A DNA stretch of 64,000 nucleotides from contig JABRWB010000012.1 in NCBI GenBank assembly GCA_039961635.1, positions 27,700-91,699 on the forward strand. The letters run 5' to 3'. This document shows, piece after piece, positions 44,808 through 53,007 of this stretch. This DNA is from a bacterium (GTDB lineage: Bacteria; 4484-113; JAGGVC01). A program made the position numbers and the translations under genes. The notes under the pieces are model-generated. The model was not told the origin of the DNA and made no database searches. It saw nothing but the letters and a program-made list of their open reading frames with translations. Position 1 is the stretch's first letter; each line of letters opens with the position of its first letter.

Positions 44808-45413
44808 TTAGCCGTTGTCCCAGCGCGGCGGCTTGCCGCCCGCGCCGGATAAATCCGATAGATTAACGCGCGTGACCGGATATGGAACCGGACGGACGTA
44901 TTCGAATTGGAGCTGGTCCACGTTTTCGCCTTGAACGAAAAGCGAAGACTTGAAAACGCCGACTTGGTTGAATCCCAGTTTCGGATAAAGCGGGATGAGC
45001 GGATCCCAGCCCGCGGCCGAAGATATCGTCACGCGATCCATACGACAATCGCCGGTCAGGTAGTCACGCGCGAGCGTCAGCGCTTCGAGCCAAGCTTCTT
45101 CGTCGAGCGGAACCGCCGGGTCGGGGTACGGCTTGAGCCGAGCCGCGTTGCGCTGGGCCTGGACTCCCGGAATGTGGATGTAACCCAGAGCTTTCATCGT
45201 TTCCGCTTCGAAAACGATGAACCACGGGCCTTTCGGCAACTGCCAGTCGTGAGACGGAGCTTCGAATTTGCCTTCCTTCAATTGTTTTTCGATGTCCGCG
45301 GTGCGCACCAATTCCCACTTCTCGCGCCAGACGCACCGGTTGTACAGCCCTGCGACGATTTCCGCGTCCGGCGACGCCGCGCCGCGGAGCATTACCTTTT
45401 CACCTTTAAGCAT
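44808..45413 (-). CDS. GNAT family N-acetyltransferase
   Basis: The 201-residue GNAT protein is recognised from LKGEKVMLRGAASPDAEIVAGLYNR (beta1-alpha1), ALGYIHIPGVQAQRNAARL and LEALTLARDYLTGDCRMDRVTISSAAGWDPLIPLYPKLGFNQVGVFKSSL, typical of RimJ/RimL-like enzymes although the Q/RxxGxA loop is poor. ATG 45413 has GGGAGG 6 bases upstream and overlaps the end of the tandem GNAT gene by 8 bases, so both are co-translated. Acceptor unknown. The 45-base gap to imuB holds the imuB promoter. Confidence 0.8.
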   Translation of the reverse strand: MLKGEKVMLRGAASPDAEIVAGLYNRCVWREKWELVRTADIEKQLKEGKFEAPSHDWQLPKGPWFIVFEAETMKALGYIHIPGVQAQRNAARLKPYPDPAVPLDEEAWLEALTLARDYLTGDCRMDRVTISSAAGWDPLIPLYPKLGFNQVGVFKSSLFVQGENVDQLQFEYVRPVPYPVTRVNLSDLSGAGGKPPRWDNG

Positions 45414-46551
45414 CGGGAACCTCCCTTGCGCCATACCATTCTTCTCTGGAAACGCCGTATAGCGCCGCGCCCGAAGGCGGACGGCGGCCTTCCTCGACGC
45501 CGGAGAACACGGCCTCGAACCGCAGCCCAGCGCGCAAAAGCGAGCATCGCGCCGCGCGGTTGTATTGGCTCGTCCCGGCGTAGATGCGGTTTATCGGCCA
45601 CACGTCGAATCCGTGTCCCATCGCCAGAAGTTTCGCCTCGGTGCCGTAACCTTTTCCGCGGTCCGCGACGTCCACAAGCAGCGTGCCTACCTCGGCCTCG
45701 CCGTTGCGCTTGTCGTATCCCCACATTCCCACCTGGCCCAGCGGCTTGCCGTCCAGCGTTTCGATGACGAATGTGTGGTTCGTGTCGCCCCAGAAATCGC
45801 CCTCGTCGTACCACTTGTTGTAGTCGTCGAGCGTGCAGATTTCGTGGTCGAGATACGGATACGGCTGCGACCAAAGGTTGGAGAGAAATATCCCGTCTTC
45901 TTTTTCCGTCGGACGTATCGCGATTAGCTTGCCGACAAGCCGCGTCTGCGCTTTTTCGGAATCGGGGACTTCGCGCGGTTCGACGGGATCGGTGTTGCCG
46001 TACAACTTCCAATCGCGCTTCGCCGCCCTGTAGTCCGAGCGCGTCATGCCATAGTTGTAGAAATCACAATACTTGCCGTGAATGAACCGGATATTGCGAG
46101 CGATTCCCTCGCGCTTGAATCCGCACTTTTCGAGCGACCGGATCGCGGGCGCGTTTTCCACATGCGTCGACGCGGACACGCGCTCGATCCGGAACGCGCG
46201 GAAGAGGTAGTCAACGAGCAGCATCTTCGCGCGCGTGCCCGCGCCCGTGCCGCGGTACGCGGCGGAGATTTTCGTCCCGACTTCGCACTCGCCGGTGACG
46301 TCGCGGAAATGCACGCCGATGTCGCCGATCGGAACGGCCGCGCCGTCCCGCTCGATTTCGACGATGAACAACTTCGTCTTGTCGTCCCAGAAGCCGCCCT
46401 TCTCCATCTGCTTCGCGATGAACGAGCGCGGGCACAGGTTCGTACGGTTGTACGCGACCGGCTCGCAATCGTTCTTCCAGAGGAAATCAACGTCGGAATC
46501 CGCGACGGGCCGAAGCCCCACGGTTCCGTCATACAAATCGTACTTGGTCAC
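45406..46551 (-). CDS. Tandem GNAT acetyltransferase (two GNAT domains)
   Basis: The 381-residue protein is a fusion of two GNAT domains. Domain 1 (to about residue 180) has GLRPVADSDVDFLWKND, KISAAYRGTGAGTRAKMLLVDYLF and SASTHVENAPAIRSLEKCGFKREG. Domain 2 (about 205-381) has AIRPTEKEDGIFLSNLW, VGTLLVDVADRGKGYGTEAKLLAMGHGFD and AGTSQYNRAARCSLLRAGLRFEA. Both keep the acetyl-CoA loop (GTGAGT and GKGYGT). GTG 46551 is preferred, with GGAG 7 bases upstream; ATG 46584 lacks an SD site. A terminator and a small ORF lie upstream (46599-46770), possibly an attenuator. Confidence 0.82.
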   Translation of the reverse strand: MTKYDLYDGTVGLRPVADSDVDFLWKNDCEPVAYNRTNLCPRSFIAKQMEKGGFWDDKTKLFIVEIERDGAAVPIGDIGVHFRDVTGECEVGTKISAAYRGTGAGTRAKMLLVDYLFRAFRIERVSASTHVENAPAIRSLEKCGFKREGIARNIRFIHGKYCDFYNYGMTRSDYRAAKRDWKLYGNTDPVEPREVPDSEKAQTRLVGKLIAIRPTEKEDGIFLSNLWSQPYPYLDHEICTLDDYNKWYDEGDFWGDTNHTFVIETLDGKPLGQVGMWGYDKRNGEAEVGTLLVDVADRGKGYGTEAKLLAMGHGFDVWPINRIYAGTSQYNRAARCSLLRAGLRFEAVFSGVEEGRRPPSGAALYGVSREEWYGAREVPDA

Positions 46552-46598
46552 TTCCTTTCTCCGAATGAAATTAGTCCCGAACATAAATGAATCCGGGC

Positions 46599-46625
46599 AA
46601 AAAAAAACCCTCCGTTGCCGGAGGG
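46599..46625 (-). terminator. Terminator, possible attenuator before the tandem GNAT gene
   Basis: On the minus strand CCCTCCG-GCAA-CGGAGGG is followed by nine U. It sits 26 bases after the small ORF stop and 48 bases before the GNAT start, so it either ends a separate small transcript or attenuates the GNAT operon. Confidence 0.8.
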
Positions 46626-46650
46626 CGGAACCTGGCCTGCGCGCAAGCGC

Positions 46651-46770
46651 CTAGCCGGACGGGCCGCCCCCTGGGATTGGGAGAACCGGGAGAACGATGC
46701 TGTAAGAGTGCGGGAAAACAGGGCAGGGCGCGGCCGCGGGCCGCTTCGGGATGCAAAGCGCAAAATTCAT
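46651..46770 (-). CDS. Candidate 39-residue leader peptide
   Basis: The short ORF begins MNFALCIPKR and ends PVLPIPGGGPSG, stop TAG. A very strong SD AAGGAGG lies 8 bases upstream of ATG 46770. It is rich in Pro (10 of 39 residues) and has no domain. In the RNA, GGGGGCGG within its last codons can pair with CCGCCCUC, which contains part of the 5' arm of the following terminator; this would be an antiterminator. It could instead be an independent small gene ending at that terminator. Confidence 0.4.
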   Translation of the reverse strand: MNFALCIPKRPAAAPCPVFPHSYSIVLPVLPIPGGGPSG

Positions 46771-46875
46771 CAAGCCGTCCTCCTTTGGATGGATTTCCCC
46801 GGTGATGCGGTCAGCCCGCATGCCGTGGATTGCGCATTTTACCCCAGATCGCGGGAAATGCAACAGAAAAAAGTA

Positions 46876-46950
46876 GCCGAGTTGAGAGTTGCCGAGTTGT
46901 GAGTTGCCGATTTGTGAGTTGCCGAGTTGTGAGTTGCCGAGTCGAGGGTT
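46876..46950. repeat. Tandem repeat, five copies of a 15-base unit
   Basis: Unit GCCGAGTTGTGAGTT with one to three differences per copy: 46876-46890, 46891-46905, 46906-46920, 46921-46935 and 46936-46950. It is a minisatellite, not CRISPR: there are no spacers. Confidence 0.9.
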
Positions 46951-46970
46951 GGAAACAATATCTACAAGGA

Positions 46971-46990
46971 GCCGAGGCTTCAGCCTCGGC
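46971..46990. repeat. Palindromic hairpin repeat
   Basis: GCCGAGGCT-TC-AGCCTCGGC forms a perfect 9-bp stem with a 2-base loop. No U-tract follows, so it is a repeat rather than a terminator. Confidence 0.7.
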
Positions 46991-47134
46991 GGAACGCAAT
47001 GGAAACCGTGGCAAGTGCAAGGCAAGCCAATCCGAGGAGCGCCGCCCCCAATGGCTGCAAATCAAATGCCTCCATATTGGCAGCTATGCAATTCCGCGAA
47101 CCAAATGCCGGAATCCGGGTCTATAATGACGGCG

Positions 47135-47269
47135 ATGGGGATTTTCCAGCGGGACGAATACGGGCCGATCATCTCGCCGCGCCGCCGCGCTCCGATTAAC
47201 GGGTATTCCGGTACCCGAATGTGGATGCGCGCAAATTCCGCGCCAGTGGTACCTTACAAAAGCGCGTAA
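47135..47269 (+). CDS. Possible small leaderless ORF (44 residues)
   Basis: The ORF starts MGIFQRDEYGPIISPRRR and is basic. Its only support is TATAAT at 47122-47127, 7 bases before ATG 47135, the same geometry as leaderless genes elsewhere in the window. No family is recognised and it may be spurious. Confidence 0.2.
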   Translation: MGIFQRDEYGPIISPRRRAPINGYSGTRMWMRANSAPVVPYKSA

Positions 47270-47286
47270 TAGGGACTCAAGCGGGG

Positions 47287-47292
47287 TATAAT
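47287..47292 (+). promoter_or_regulatory. -10 box with GGTATAATACC context, upstream of the BACON/dockerin-like lipoprotein
   Basis: TATAAT in GGTATAATACCAGCGA lies about 80 bases before GTG 47374. The paralogue at 61001 has GGTATAATACCAACGA about 130 bases upstream, so the extended element is shared. Confidence 0.5.
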
Positions 47293-47373
47293 ACCAGCGA
47301 GCGGTCACCTTCCCGGAGGTTGGTGCAACTTGTCGGGAACACGCCGATTGGTTTTGCACATTGGAGAAAGGAT

Positions 47374-49056
47374 GTGAAAAGGGAGCTTTCGCAACGGTCG
47401 TTAATCGGGCCGTTATTTTTTTGTTTGCTTGCTGCGCTCGCGCTGTTAGCTGCGCTTGCCGGATGCGCCGGTTATTCTCATCAGAAATACGCACGAGCCG
47501 GACACTCGACGCCTCTGTCCGCCGCGCTGGCCGAAATCCGCAACGCCGCGCCTCCCCAAGGCGCAGATCCCGCGGTTTTCGATTCGCTCAAGCTGCAGCT
47601 TGAATCCGAACTAGCCGCGCGCTACGGCGACACCGGACGAATCCCGTCTCGAACCGGAAGCCGGGTTGAAGATTTGAGCTACGATACGGGCACGGGATTC
47701 ATCATTTGGACGTACGTAAACGCGGCGGATTACGACGCGAACGGCGAGACGAGCATCTCGGATGTCACCCCGATCGCGCTGAACTGGCAGGCGATTTGCG
47801 ACGACGGAATAGGCGACGACGCTCACGAATCCTGGATAGACGGCGATCATTCGAACGAAGTGGGGATTTCCGACGTGACTCCCATCGCGCTCAATTGGCA
47901 GTCCACAGTCGCCGAGTACATAGTCTTTGCTGCCGATGATGAGGCGGGGCCGTTCACCGAAGTCGCCAGAGTGCCGTTCGGAGATGTTATCGACAGCTGG
48001 CCGCCGCACTTCGAGCTGGAATGGCAGCCAGCTTGGGGCGATTATGGCGCGGTTCAGCCCGCGGACGGCGAAGGCAACACTGGCGAGATGAGCAACGTGG
48101 TGGCCATCGGCGGCGCGCTTAAGGATATCGAAATCATGGAGCCGTCCATCACCGCTACGGCGCTTGTGGACACCGAAATTCAAAGGACGATCCGCGTAAG
48201 AAACAACACGGACGGTCCGATCGACTGGTCGCTCGACCTGACCGGCGCGTTCCTCGCGGCGGATCCCGCATCGGACACGACAGGCGCGCATTCGATTACC
48301 CAGGTGACCGTGACGCTTTCGGCAGTCGGCCTGCTTCCGGGCGTGTACAACGGCGGAATCGCGCTGGATTCGATTGCGGGATTCGACAGCTGCCCCGTGT
48401 TTTTCACCGTCAACGAATTCGGCGCGGTCGTCAGCATTTTGGAGGATTCGATTTCCGCGACCGCGCCGGAGGACGGCTCGGACTCCGAGGTATTCACCCT
48501 AAGGAACGACGGAAATATCGACCTTGACTGGGAGGCGTTCGCGGACGATCCGTGGATTACCTTCGATCCCTCATCCGGCACTCTGGGCGCCGGGCTTGAA
48601 GTTCAGATTACCGCCGATTTCTCGGCCGCGGGAATGCAGGAAGGCGAATACGATTCGACGATCACGGTCGAGGAATCCGGCAATCCGGCGAACGCGGACT
48701 CTTGCGAGGCGCAATTTACGGTGACCACAGGCGGAGTTCCGGTTCTCGACCGCCTGACCGTGGACGGCGCGACCGGCGGTTCGGGGACGCAGGCCGACCC
48801 GTGGGTGTTCCCAGTGGGCACGACCGCAGTCCAGTTCCACGCGTGGGACACCGACGACAACGAAATCACGGAGCATCCTTCGATGCTGTTCGATTTCGGA
48901 GCGGGCGTTTCGCCCAGCCCGGCCACCGGATGGAGCGTGTCGACAGCCGGAAACTTGATATGGGGCGAATTCGATTCGTTAATCGAAGTAACCGGTCAGT
49001 ACGACGGGTGGCCCGATCCTGCGATGAGTTATTGGATATACAAGGCTCCGTTTTAA
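47374..49056 (+). CDS. Lipoprotein with internal dockerin-like module and BACON-like domains
   Basis: The 560-residue lipoprotein has a textbook signal (LAALALLAALAGCAG). A module at about residues 98-175 begins VEDLSYDTGTGFIIWTY and contains two calcium-loop motifs, DYDANGETSISDVTPIALNW and DGDHSNEVGISDVTPIALNW, like a dockerin pair; the same module is in the protein at 61001. Behind it are two BACON/ASPM-type Ig domains (SITATALVDTEIQRTIRVRN and SISATAPEDGSDSEVFTLRN with WITFDPSSGTLGAG) and a C-terminal beta domain. GTG 47374 has GGAGAAAGGA directly upstream; the frame opening at 47221 is not coding-like. Function unknown, cell-surface. Confidence 0.75.
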   Translation: MKRELSQRSLIGPLFFCLLAALALLAALAGCAGYSHQKYARAGHSTPLSAALAEIRNAAPPQGADPAVFDSLKLQLESELAARYGDTGRIPSRTGSRVEDLSYDTGTGFIIWTYVNAADYDANGETSISDVTPIALNWQAICDDGIGDDAHESWIDGDHSNEVGISDVTPIALNWQSTVAEYIVFAADDEAGPFTEVARVPFGDVIDSWPPHFELEWQPAWGDYGAVQPADGEGNTGEMSNVVAIGGALKDIEIMEPSITATALVDTEIQRTIRVRNNTDGPIDWSLDLTGAFLAADPASDTTGAHSITQVTVTLSAVGLLPGVYNGGIALDSIAGFDSCPVFFTVNEFGAVVSILEDSISATAPEDGSDSEVFTLRNDGNIDLDWEAFADDPWITFDPSSGTLGAGLEVQITADFSAAGMQEGEYDSTITVEESGNPANADSCEAQFTVTTGGVPVLDRLTVDGATGGSGTQADPWVFPVGTTAVQFHAWDTDDNEITEHPSMLFDFGAGVSPSPATGWSVSTAGNLIWGEFDSLIEVTGQYDGWPDPAMSYWIYKAPF

Positions 49057-49135
49057 ACGGCCGGCAAATTATCTCGTCAACCTTGATTTTTTCCGGAGCC
49101 GGAACCGGAAGAAATAAACCGGCATGGAGTTTGAA

Positions 49136-52100
49136 ATGGCGAAAAGGAATCTGATTGCTGTTGTCGTGCTCGTGCTTGCGTTTGCGATGTACGCCTGTGG
49201 AGGCGGCAGGAAGCTAAGCTCTCCCGCTCCTATTCCGTCCGGCCCAGTCTCCGACCAACAGGCAGGCGGCTCCGACAATACGGTTGGCTCGCTCTCGGAT
49301 GCGCTGAAGGCAATCGTGGATTACGAAAACTCGCAGACCGCGATGCAGGCCGCGCGGGATGCCGCCCGCAAGCCGAGCGCCGTGCCGAATACGCTTCTTG
49401 GCGACGAGGAGTGGATGAAAGGCCCGACGATGAACAACTATGAAGAGGATTTCGATTCGCACACCCTTACGGCGATAAGCGATTCCTCCGATATCGAAGA
49501 CGTCGGATTTTTGGGCTTCGCCGTGTACAGGTTCGACGGGCATGCCGCCGATACCGATCTTTCCCTCGCCGCAGAAATAGAGCCTGCGCCGGGAAGCTCC
49601 TTTTACATTTACGTGGTGAGCTGGGATGGACCGCCAAGATGGATAAGCTTCGGTCCGTTTTTTGAAAATCCAGGTCCGCCGGATTGGCCGATCGAATTCG
49701 CGTTCGACGCGGTTTCGCCAACCGGCAGCATTTACGTCGGGATTGCGGTTTACGCCGAAAGCGAAGCGACAACCTGGTCGTTTACTGTGGATTCCACCGG
49801 AGGTGCATCAAGTCCTCCATTCGCGGATATTCAGGCCAATCCAAAGTCGGGAGATCCGCCGCTAAATGTTTCGTTTGATGCCGGAAACAGCTACGACCCT
49901 GACGGAGGGGCGATAACGTTATTCGAGTGGGATTTCGAAGGCGACGGCGTTTACGACGAATCTGGCGCATCATGGACGGCTTCCCACATTTACAACGCGC
50001 CGGGCGTTTATGCCGCAACTGTTCGAGTAACGGACGACGAAGGGGAAAAGGACACAGCGCACACGATTGTGCGCGCGGGAGCGAATCCGTATTACGAAAC
50101 GGAGGACAACGACGACCTTCCGCAGGCGAACGCGCTGCCTGCGTTCGACTTCTCGGGCAACACGGTGTCCGGCTCCATCGGCAACGACGATCCCGAAGGC
50201 AATTACCCGGGCTACGACGGGGACAGTTCGGATGCGTTTTCTTTTGCCATAACCGAGGCCAGCACGGTTTCGCTGACAATTCTGTATGACTGGGAAACCT
50301 GCGGGCTTGGATTCGACGTGTACGACGAAATGTGGAATTATTACGGCGGCGGCAATGGCGACAACGGTATCGCATTCGCCGAAGTGGGATTGACAAATCC
50401 AGGCACTTACTACGTTTGGTTATACAGTTGGTGGGGATACAGCGATTACATAATCACCGGCTCGCGCGTGTCGGGGGTCAAACCGGTTGCAGATATCGTG
50501 GCTGAACCTTCGTCCGGCGAGGCACCGCTTGACGTTCAATTGGACGCCGGTGCAAGTTATGATCCCGACGGCGGCTCCATCGTCAAGTACGAATGGGATT
50601 TCGAAGGCGACGGAATTTATGACGAAGATACCGGCGGTACGCCCATAACCAACCACATTTATGCGGACGATGGATTTTATCTTGCGACCGTCCGGGTAAC
50701 TGACGACGAAGGCGCAGCCGCAACCGACTCCGCTCTTGTATATGTTGGAACTCCGTTTTACGAAGTTGAAGACAACGAGGAGTTTTACCAGGCAACACCG
50801 CTTCCGGCATTTCCTTTCCCGGCTCCGCTTGTGAACGGCAGCGTAGGTTCAAGTTTGGATTATCCGGGTTACGACGGCGATTACTACGATGTATTTTCGT
50901 TTGCAACAACAGAGGCAGGCGCTGTTGAATTCCTGCTTACATACGGCACCGACTATGGTACGGCATATTTCGACATTTACGACGGGGATTGGAATTATTA
51001 CGGCGGCTCTTGGGACGGCGACGGAGACGGTTACCTGGTGGTGTATTTAGACAATCCCAATACCTACTATATTTCGGTTGGGATGAACACGGGCGAATGG
51101 ACCGAATACGAATTGGAAGGGGCGTTTTATCCGGGCCAGCTTCCAGTCGCCGACATAGTCGCAGCGCCCGCATACGGCGATCCGCCGCTCGACGTGGATT
51201 TTGACGCGGCCGCAAGCTACGATCCCGACGGAGGAGCCATCGTCAAATACGAATGGGATTTCGACGGCGACGGGGTTTGGGACGAGGACACGGGGGGCAG
51301 TCCGGTTGCTTCGCACCAATACACGTCCGAAGGTGTGTATGTCGCGGCGGTCCGCGTGACCGACGACGAGGGCGCGCCGGATATAGACACCAAGGTGATA
51401 GTTGTCGGCAATCCGCAGTATTTCGAAATCGAGGATAACGATTGGATGGATGAAGCCAATCCGTTGCCCGATTTGCCGTTCCCGTCGCCCTTGGTCAACG
51501 GCAGCATAGGCTGGGGCAGCGGCTATGATGGTTACGACGGCGATACAGAAGACTTCTTTAGTTTCGAAACCGATGAATCCGGAAGCATTAATCTCTTTAT
51601 CGAATTCGAGCAAATGACCGCACCGAACACCGAAGCCTACGTAATCAACTCAAATGAAGACTGGATCGCAGGAGATTACGACAGGGACGGCGACGGAGAC
51701 ATAGAGCTTCAGGCGTTCCTGCCGGATCCGGGCAAATACTATATAGCGGTTTTCAACAGTGGTTTTGAGGAATTCTCTGATTACGAAATAACGGCGGAAT
51801 TAATCCCAGGCGATCCGCCCGTAGCGGATTTCACAGCCGATCCGATCTGGGGCTCGCCTCCGCTGGCGGTGGATTTTGACGCTTCCGCAAGCTACGACCC
51901 GGACGGAGGCCCGATTGTCAATTACATGTGGGATTACGACGGGGACGGCATTTACGATGAAGAATCGCCCGGCGATCCGACGATATCCCATTCGTACGAT
52001 GACGCGGGGATTTATAACGCGACGCTCAAAGTGATTGACGAGGAGGGCGCGTATACCTCGGCCAGCATTAGAATAATCGTCGGGCCGTTTTACGAAACCG

Positions 52101-52456
52101 AGGACAACGACGACTCGACGGAAGCGGACGCGCTTCCGGCATTCCCGTTCTATTCGGATACGGTGACCGGCAATTTGGGAGCCGGCGGATACAACGGAGA
52201 CAACGAGGATTGGTTTGAATTCGAGATTACAGATCCCGGCGAAATTTACTTTTACATCGAATACAACTTCAATCTCGCCAACCTGCAGGTGGAGATTTTC
52301 GACTCATCGCTAAACCAAATCTACTCTTCCTATATGGACGGCGATTACGAGGAGATAGATTACTGGCTGGATTCACCCGGCACTTATTACCTGCGCTGTT
52401 TCGTCAACTCCGGTCAGACGAACTACGTGATGTCCGGCGAATTCTGGAGCTGGTAG
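49136..52456 (+). CDS. Lipoprotein with four PKD and four PPC-type repeats
   Basis: The 1106-residue lipoprotein has signal VVVLVLAFAMYACGGG. After an N-terminal domain (about residues 60-220) there are four repeats. Each has a PKD domain (for example PLDVQLDAGASYDPDGGSIVKYEWDFEGDGIYDED, then ATVRVTDDEG) followed by a bacterial pre-peptidase C-terminal (PPC)-like domain starting YETEDND-x-AnpLPaFpF and ending PGTYYL/NTYYI. The repeats are strongly acidic with many DGDGD motifs, suggesting calcium-stabilised rods. ATG 49136 is preferred to 49124 because GGAG lies 6 bases before it. It follows the previous lipoprotein gene by 79 bases. Confidence 0.85.
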   Translation: MAKRNLIAVVVLVLAFAMYACGGGRKLSSPAPIPSGPVSDQQAGGSDNTVGSLSDALKAIVDYENSQTAMQAARDAARKPSAVPNTLLGDEEWMKGPTMNNYEEDFDSHTLTAISDSSDIEDVGFLGFAVYRFDGHAADTDLSLAAEIEPAPGSSFYIYVVSWDGPPRWISFGPFFENPGPPDWPIEFAFDAVSPTGSIYVGIAVYAESEATTWSFTVDSTGGASSPPFADIQANPKSGDPPLNVSFDAGNSYDPDGGAITLFEWDFEGDGVYDESGASWTASHIYNAPGVYAATVRVTDDEGEKDTAHTIVRAGANPYYETEDNDDLPQANALPAFDFSGNTVSGSIGNDDPEGNYPGYDGDSSDAFSFAITEASTVSLTILYDWETCGLGFDVYDEMWNYYGGGNGDNGIAFAEVGLTNPGTYYVWLYSWWGYSDYIITGSRVSGVKPVADIVAEPSSGEAPLDVQLDAGASYDPDGGSIVKYEWDFEGDGIYDEDTGGTPITNHIYADDGFYLATVRVTDDEGAAATDSALVYVGTPFYEVEDNEEFYQATPLPAFPFPAPLVNGSVGSSLDYPGYDGDYYDVFSFATTEAGAVEFLLTYGTDYGTAYFDIYDGDWNYYGGSWDGDGDGYLVVYLDNPNTYYISVGMNTGEWTEYELEGAFYPGQLPVADIVAAPAYGDPPLDVDFDAAASYDPDGGAIVKYEWDFDGDGVWDEDTGGSPVASHQYTSEGVYVAAVRVTDDEGAPDIDTKVIVVGNPQYFEIEDNDWMDEANPLPDLPFPSPLVNGSIGWGSGYDGYDGDTEDFFSFETDESGSINLFIEFEQMTAPNTEAYVINSNEDWIAGDYDRDGDGDIELQAFLPDPGKYYIAVFNSGFEEFSDYEITAELIPGDPPVADFTADPIWGSPPLAVDFDASASYDPDGGPIVNYMWDYDGDGIYDEESPGDPTISHSYDDAGIYNATLKVIDEEGAYTSASIRIIVGPFYETEDNDDSTEADALPAFPFYSDTVTGNLGAGGYNGDNEDWFEFEITDPGEIYFYIEYNFNLANLQVEIFDSSLNQIYSSYMDGDYEEIDYWLDSPGTYYLRCFVNSGQTNYVMSGEFWSW

Positions 52457-52514
52457 CCTCCGCTCCCGCTCGATTAGGTTTCAGTAAGGGAGCTTGCGTT
52501 TTCGGAATAACCGG

Positions 52515-52931
52515 CTATTCCTTCTGTCCGAACGCGGTGTTGCCGATTATGTAAAGCTTTCCGCGGTCGCCGAAGACGTGAAGGTTGTAATTCACCTGCT
52601 GCTCGTCGCGGAAGATGCGCTCGTAGTAGACCATCCCGACCGATGCAGCGGGATCGAAGTTGCGGCTGCCGGTGTCCGCAATCGGCTTTTTCGTGTACGG
52701 ATTCTCCGGCCATTTTTCGTTCGGAAGAAGATATTGTTTTACCTGCTCCAGCGACTCCGGATACTCGGCGACGTCGCGGAAGTATTCGTCGATAAGCCGG
52801 GAAATGCGCTTCGCTCCCTTCATCATCTCGTAGTCCTTGCCCACGAACTCACCCGGCCGTTTGGGGCAGGAAAGGAGCGGCAGCAATAAGCAGATAATCA
52901 AAACTGCAAAAGCCAAATTCGACAGCTTCAT
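52515..52931 (-). CDS. Small lipoprotein with GspG-like C-terminal signature
   Basis: The 138-residue protein has a lipoprotein signal (FAVLIICLLLPLLSC). The body has AKRISRLIDEYFRDVAEYPESLEQVKQYLLPNEKWPENPYTKKPIADTG, which recalls the globular part of type II secretion pseudopilins (YP-x-L and W-G-NPY), although there is no prepilin N-terminus. Function unknown. It is convergent with the PKD/PPC lipoprotein; 52932-53007 shows no gene. Confidence 0.7.
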   Translation of the reverse strand: MKLSNLAFAVLIICLLLPLLSCPKRPGEFVGKDYEMMKGAKRISRLIDEYFRDVAEYPESLEQVKQYLLPNEKWPENPYTKKPIADTGSRNFDPAASVGMVYYERIFRDEQQVNYNLHVFGDRGKLYIIGNTAFGQKE

Positions 52932-53007
52932 CTTGTCACCCCCATCTTTGATGAAGTGCGGGACGGAATAGTTCCGTCATAATCCTGTTTTATCGCGCGC
53001 TGTAAGA

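Larger units (their letters stand above)
46771..47134. other. Repeat-rich stretch without a protein gene
   Basis: Apart from the tandem repeat at 46876-46950 and the hairpin at 46971-46990, I see no gene here. Open frames in it are low-complexity reading of the repeats (EL/PSC-rich). Confidence 0.6.

Noticed and set aside
43422-44852. 476-codon plus-strand ORF antisense to the ImuB-like gene
   Set aside because: Arg-rich shadow frame without domains; it also crosses the imuB promoter.
46876-46950. Possible CRISPR array
   Set aside because: The five 15-base units are directly adjacent with no spacers and no cas genes are present.
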